Shown here: one piece after another, positions 5,924-8,900 of the stretch
Position numbering within the stretch: position 1 is the first letter of the stretch
Layout: each line of letters starts with the position of its first letter
Assembly: GCF_042434745.1 (NCBI RefSeq)
Contig: NZ_JBHLSS010000025.1
Source: Azotobacter paspali
GTDB taxonomy: Bacteria > Pseudomonadota > Gammaproteobacteria > Pseudomonadales > Pseudomonadaceae
Length of the DNA stretch: 8,900 nt
Direction: 5' to 3' (one strand)
Program-made: the position numbers and the translations under genes
Notes under the pieces: model-generated
What the model saw: only the letters and a program-made list of their open reading frames with translations
The model's database searches: none
What the model was told of the DNA's origin: nothing

Positions 5924-7285
5924 ATGAACGCCAGTGGCAAGCTGGAACGTCTCACCCTCTGGCTGAAAGAGCGCAAGATCACCGAGGTCGAGTGCCTGAT
6001 CAGCGACATGACCGGTATCGCCCGCGGCAAGATCGCGCCGACCAGCAAGTTCATCGCCGAGCGGGGCATGCGCCTGCCCGAGAGCGTGCTGCTGCAGACC
6101 GTGACCGGTGACTATGTGAACGAGGACGTCTATTACCGGCTGCTCGATCCGGCCGAGATCGACATGTTCTGCCATCCCGACGAGAGCGCGGCATTCCTCG
6201 TGCCCTGGGCCGTCGAGCCGACCGCTATGGTGATCCACGACACCTGCGACAAGTGGGGCAACCCCATCGAGCTGTCGCCGCGCAATCTGCTCAAGAAGGT
6301 GCTGGCGATGTACGCCGAGCGCGGCTGGCAGCCGATCGTCGCGCCGGAGATGGAATTCTACCTGACCCAGCGCAGCGGCGACCCCGACTACCCGCTGCAG
6401 GCCCCGGTGGGCCGCTCCGGCCGTCAGGAGATCGGCCGCCAGTCGTTCTCCATCGACGCGGCCAACGAGTTCGACCCGCTGTTCGAGGATATGTACGACT
6501 GGTGCGAGGCTCAGGGCCTGGATCTGGACACCCTGATCCACGAGGAAGGCACCGCGCAGATGGAAATCAACTTCCGTCACGGCGAAGCGCTGCATCTGGC
6601 CGACCAGATCTTCGTGTTCAAGCGCACCCTGCGCGAGGCGGCGCTCAAGCACAACGTCACCGCCACCTTCATGGCCAAGCCGATGACCGGTGAGCCGGGC
6701 AGCGCCATGCACCTGCACCAGAGCGTGCTCGACCGCGACGGGCAGAACATCTTCTCCGCTCCAGACGGCTCCATGAGCGAGCTGTTCCTTAACCATATCG
6801 GCGGATTACAGAAATACATTCCCGAACTGCTGCCGTTGTTCGCGCCCAATGTCAACTCGTTTCGCCGCTTCCTGCCCGGCACCTCGGCGCCTGTCAACGT
6901 CGAGTGGGGCGAGGAAAACCGTACCGTCGGCCTGCGCGTGCCGGACTCCGCGCCGCACAACCGGCGGGTGGAGAACCGCCTGCCGGGCGCCGATGCCAAC
7001 CCCTACCTAGCCATCGCCGCGAGCCTCCTGTGCGGCTACGTCGGCATGGTCGAGCAGTTGCAGCCGAGTGCCCCGGTGCAGGGGCGCGGCTACGAGCGGC
7101 GCAGCCTGCGACTGCCGCTGACCCTGGAGGCGGCGCTGGAGCGCATGGAGAACTGCCGCGCACTGGAGCGCTACCTGAACCCGCGCTTCATCACCGCCTA
7201 CATCGCGGTGAAGCGCGCCGAGAACGAGAACTTCAAGCGGGTGATCAGTTCCTGGGAGCGGGCCTTCCTGCTGCTCTCGGTGTGA
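5924..7285 (+). CDS. spuB: Gamma-glutamylpolyamine synthetase, second paralogue
   Basis: This is a 453-residue glutamine-synthetase-like ligase, predicted to attach glutamate to putrescine or other polyamines using ATP. Motifs in order are VECLISDMTGIARGKIAP (22-39) of the N-terminal domain, then PEMEFYLT (141-148) with metal ligands Glu142/Glu144, GTAQMEINFRHG (209-220), GSAMHLHQSV (259-268) with His263/His265, ENRTVGLRVP (331-340) and NRLPGADANPYL (351-362). It is clearly diverged from SpuI: SpuI has HRVAGADANPYL where SpuB has NRLPGADANPYL, and the central linker differs, which suggests a different amine preference (inference). The start has a near-ideal AAGGAG (5911-5916) seven bases upstream, 29 bases after the spuA stop. 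The open frame reaches back to 5798 inside spuA, but that extension has no support. Confidence 0.96.
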   Translation: MNASGKLERLTLWLKERKITEVECLISDMTGIARGKIAPTSKFIAERGMRLPESVLLQTVTGDYVNEDVYYRLLDPAEIDMFCHPDESAAFLVPWAVEPTAMVIHDTCDKWGNPIELSPRNLLKKVLAMYAERGWQPIVAPEMEFYLTQRSGDPDYPLQAPVGRSGRQEIGRQSFSIDAANEFDPLFEDMYDWCEAQGLDLDTLIHEEGTAQMEINFRHGEALHLADQIFVFKRTLREAALKHNVTATFMAKPMTGEPGSAMHLHQSVLDRDGQNIFSAPDGSMSELFLNHIGGLQKYIPELLPLFAPNVNSFRRFLPGTSAPVNVEWGEENRTVGLRVPDSAPHNRRVENRLPGADANPYLAIAASLLCGYVGMVEQLQPSAPVQGRGYERRSLRLPLTLEAALERMENCRALERYLNPRFITAYIAVKRAENENFKRVISSWERAFLLLSV

Positions 7286-7352
7286 TCCGCTAGGCTTTTC
7301 CCGGCCCGTCCGCCGCCCAGTGGGCCGTGCCCCGCGTAGAGGAGGGCTTTCC

Positions 7353-8726
7353 ATGAAAGACGCCACCGGCAATCCGCAGACCCGGCACTGGCAGGCGCTC
7401 AGCCATGCCCACCACCTGCCGCCGTTCAGCGACTACAGGCAGCTCAAGGAGCATGGCCCGCGGATCATCACCCGCGCCTCCGGCGTCTACCTGTTGGATA
7501 GCGAAGACAACCGCATCCTCGACGGCATGGCCGGACTCTGGTGCGTCAACGTCGGCTATGGCCGCGAGGAACTGGTCGAGGCGGCCAGCCGACAGATGCG
7601 CGAGCTGCCCTACTACAACCTGTTCTTCCAGACCGTCCATCCGCCGGCCGTGGAATTGGCCCAGGCGATCGCCGAACTGGCGCCGCCGGGCATGCATCAT
7701 GTGTTCTTCACCGGCTCCGGCTCGGAGGCCAACGATACCGTGCTGCGCCTGGTGCGGCATTACTGGGCGATCAAGGGGCAGCCACGGAAGAATGTCGTTA
7801 TCGGCCGCTGGAACGGCTACCACGGCTCCACCGTCGCCGGCGCCAGCCTGGGCGGCATGAAGGCCATGCACGGCCAGGGCGACCTGCCGATCCCCGGCAT
7901 CGAGCACATCGACCAGCCCTATTGGTTCGGCGAAGGCGGCGACCTCGATCCGGAGGCATTCGGCATCCGCGTCGCCGACCAGCTCGAACGCAAGATCCTC
8001 GAGATTGGCGAGGAACGGGTCGCCGCCTTCATCGCCGAACCGATCCAGGGCGCCGGCGGGGTGATCGTCCCGCCGGAGAGCTACTGGCCGCGCATCCGCG
8101 AGATTCTCCAGAAGTACGACATCCTGTTCGCCGCCGACGAGGTGATCTGCGGCTTCGGCCGCACCGGCGAGTGGTTCGGTAGCCAGTACTACGGGCTGGA
8201 ACCGGACCTGATGGCGATCGCCAAGGGCCTGACTTCCGGCTACCTGCCAATGGGCGGAGTGGTGGTGCGCGACAGCATCGTCGAAGCGCTCGAAGAGGGC
8301 GGCGAGTTCTACCACGGCTTCACCTACTCCGGGCACCCGGTGGCGGCCGCGCTGGCCCTGGAGAACATCCGCCTGCTGCGCGAGGAGGGCATCGTCGAGC
8401 GGGTCCGCACCCATACCGGTCCCTACCTGCAACGGCGTTGGCGGGAGCTGGCCGAGCATCCGCTGGTCGGCGAAGTCCGCGGTCTCGGCATGCTCGCCGC
8501 GCTGGAGCTGGTCAAGGACAAAAAGACCCGCGAACGCTTCCCCGCCGACCAGGCCGCCGGCCTGCGCTGCCGCGAGCACTGCTTCGCCAACGGCCTGGTG
8601 ATGCGCGCGGTCGGCGACACCATGATAATCGCGCCGCCGTTGGTGATTTCCAAGGCGGAGATCGACGAGTTGATTGCCAAAGCGCGGCATTGTCTGGATC
8701 TGACGGCGAGCGAAATGCCGGGCTGA
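7353..8726 (+). CDS. spuC: Polyamine:pyruvate aminotransferase (class III, PLP-dependent)
   Basis: The enzyme transfers the amino group of putrescine, and probably cadaverine or spermidine, to pyruvate, giving 4-aminobutanal and alanine in the cytoplasm. The product is 457 residues of fold-type I omega-aminotransferase. Signatures are LDGMAGLWCVNVGYG (56-70), FFTGSGSEANDTVLRL (118-133), RWNGYHGSTVAGASLGG (152-168), AEPIQGAGGVIVPP (228-241), FAADEVICGFGRTGEWFG (259-276) with PLP-contacting Asp262, and the Schiff-base Lys291 in MAIAKGLTSGYLPMG. HGFTYSGHPVAAA (321-333) follows. GGAGG (7341-7345) is placed seven bases before the ATG. The gap to spuB is 67 bases and holds only a weak 6-bp CGGCCC/GGGCCG inverted repeat, so cotranscription is likely. 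In PAO1 as I recall it, spuD follows directly; here the operon stops at spuC. Confidence 0.96.
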   Translation: MKDATGNPQTRHWQALSHAHHLPPFSDYRQLKEHGPRIITRASGVYLLDSEDNRILDGMAGLWCVNVGYGREELVEAASRQMRELPYYNLFFQTVHPPAVELAQAIAELAPPGMHHVFFTGSGSEANDTVLRLVRHYWAIKGQPRKNVVIGRWNGYHGSTVAGASLGGMKAMHGQGDLPIPGIEHIDQPYWFGEGGDLDPEAFGIRVADQLERKILEIGEERVAAFIAEPIQGAGGVIVPPESYWPRIREILQKYDILFAADEVICGFGRTGEWFGSQYYGLEPDLMAIAKGLTSGYLPMGGVVVRDSIVEALEEGGEFYHGFTYSGHPVAAALALENIRLLREEGIVERVRTHTGPYLQRRWRELAEHPLVGEVRGLGMLAALELVKDKKTRERFPADQAAGLRCREHCFANGLVMRAVGDTMIIAPPLVISKAEIDELIAKARHCLDLTASEMPG

Positions 8727-8727
8727 G

Positions 8728-8786
8728 GGCGGGTGGAACCCGCCGATTTCGGCGTATGTCTTCGCCATGTCCGGCGGGTTGCACCC
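8728..8786. repeat. REP-like double palindrome after spuC, possible terminator
   Basis: Two arms, 8731-8745 and 8772-8786, are inverted repeats matching at 14 of 15 bases, separated by 26 bases. Each arm is itself part of a smaller palindrome: GGCGGGT/ACCCGCC (8728-8744, 3-base loop) on the left, with CGCCGA/TCGGCG (8741-8754) overlapping it. GC-rich nested palindromes in intergenic DNA are typical of Pseudomonas REP/BIME elements. It begins one base after the spuC stop and could end or protect the spuABC message. There is no T-run, so intrinsic termination is uncertain. Confidence 0.6.
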
Positions 8787-8828
8787 TACCTGCTCAAGCA
8801 GCCCATCACTGCGGAGCTGAAAAGCAGG

Positions 8829-8900
8829 GTGCGCCGTCTGGCACGCTCCATCGCGGACAGGGGGTTCTTCGAGTTCCGCCGCCAGCTCGACTACAAGAGC
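8829..8900 (+). pseudogene. tnpB: 5'-truncated TnpB (IS200/IS605-type OrfB) fragment, runs off the window
   Basis: The last 24 codons read VRRLARSIADRG then FFEFRRQLDYKS. This closely matches the TnpB/OrfB segment that lies just after the RuvC-II glutamate and before the CxxC zinc-finger region. The frame is open back to the spuC stop, but codons before about 8829 do not resemble TnpB: the conserved (I/V)EDLNV segment, the RuvC-I aspartate and the whole N-terminal part are missing. It is therefore a 5'-truncated copy, unless the visible piece is a small remnant only. Whether the zinc finger, RuvC-III and the element's right end (where the guide RNA is encoded) survive lies beyond the window. 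It stands where spuD would be expected. Confidence 0.7.

Noticed and set aside
7302..7327. CGGCCC/GGGCCG hairpin between spuB and spuC as a terminator
   Set aside because: The stem has only six pairs, a 14-base loop and no T-run; operon continuity is more likely.
7290..8768. A 492-codon minus-strand open frame over spuC
   Set aside because: It is an antisense shadow of spuC with low-complexity composition and no family motifs.
1..8900. CRISPR array, tRNA or rRNA genes
   Set aside because: No regularly spaced repeats, cloverleaf-like sequence or rRNA-like conserved blocks were seen.

Overview
The window is GC-rich DNA from a gamma-proteobacterium of the Pseudomonas group (Pseudomonadaceae). 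The evidence is the near-complete match of the agmatine/polyamine genes to the spu and agu loci of Pseudomonas aeruginosa as I remember them, strong G/C bias at third codon positions, and an OprD-family porin remnant. The species cannot be fixed from the sequence alone.

Layout. Bases 1-63 are AT-richer and contain a compact set of interlocking inverted repeats. They abut a decayed OprD-family porin (about 62-830, +) that has lost its N-terminal half and carries a one-base frameshift at T606. A small ArsR-family regulator (994-1317, +) follows. It has the two-cysteine pattern of persulfide-sensing BigR/SqrR proteins. It converges, 10 bases away, on a minus-strand block: spuI (glutamine-synthetase-like gamma-glutamylpolyamine synthetase, 3490-4866), aguB (N-carbamoylputrescine amidohydrolase, 2450-3328) and aguA (agmatine deiminase, 1328-2446). 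Across a 275-base divergent regulatory region lies the plus-strand operon spuA (gamma-glutamyl-GABA-type hydrolase), spuB (second gamma-glutamylpolyamine synthetase) and spuC (polyamine:pyruvate aminotransferase). A REP-like double palindrome and the beginning of a 5'-truncated tnpB (IS200/IS605-type OrfB) remnant follow spuC at the right edge.

How the genes work together. AguA and AguB convert agmatine to putrescine and ammonia. Putrescine and longer polyamines then enter two routes encoded alongside: gamma-glutamylation by SpuI/SpuB with later release of the glutamyl group by SpuA, and direct transamination to pyruvate by SpuC. Both lead toward GABA and succinate, so the cluster is a nitrogen and carbon scavenging module.

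Nothing here looks like a wholly new system. The features worth a second look are the rearranged locus (no aguR between spuI and aguB; tnpB debris where the spuDEFGH transporter genes would be expected), the candidate operators between spuI and spuA, two sigma-54-like promoter candidates, and the structured boundary at the left edge. Gene-order comparisons rest on memory of P. aeruginosa PAO1, not on a search.
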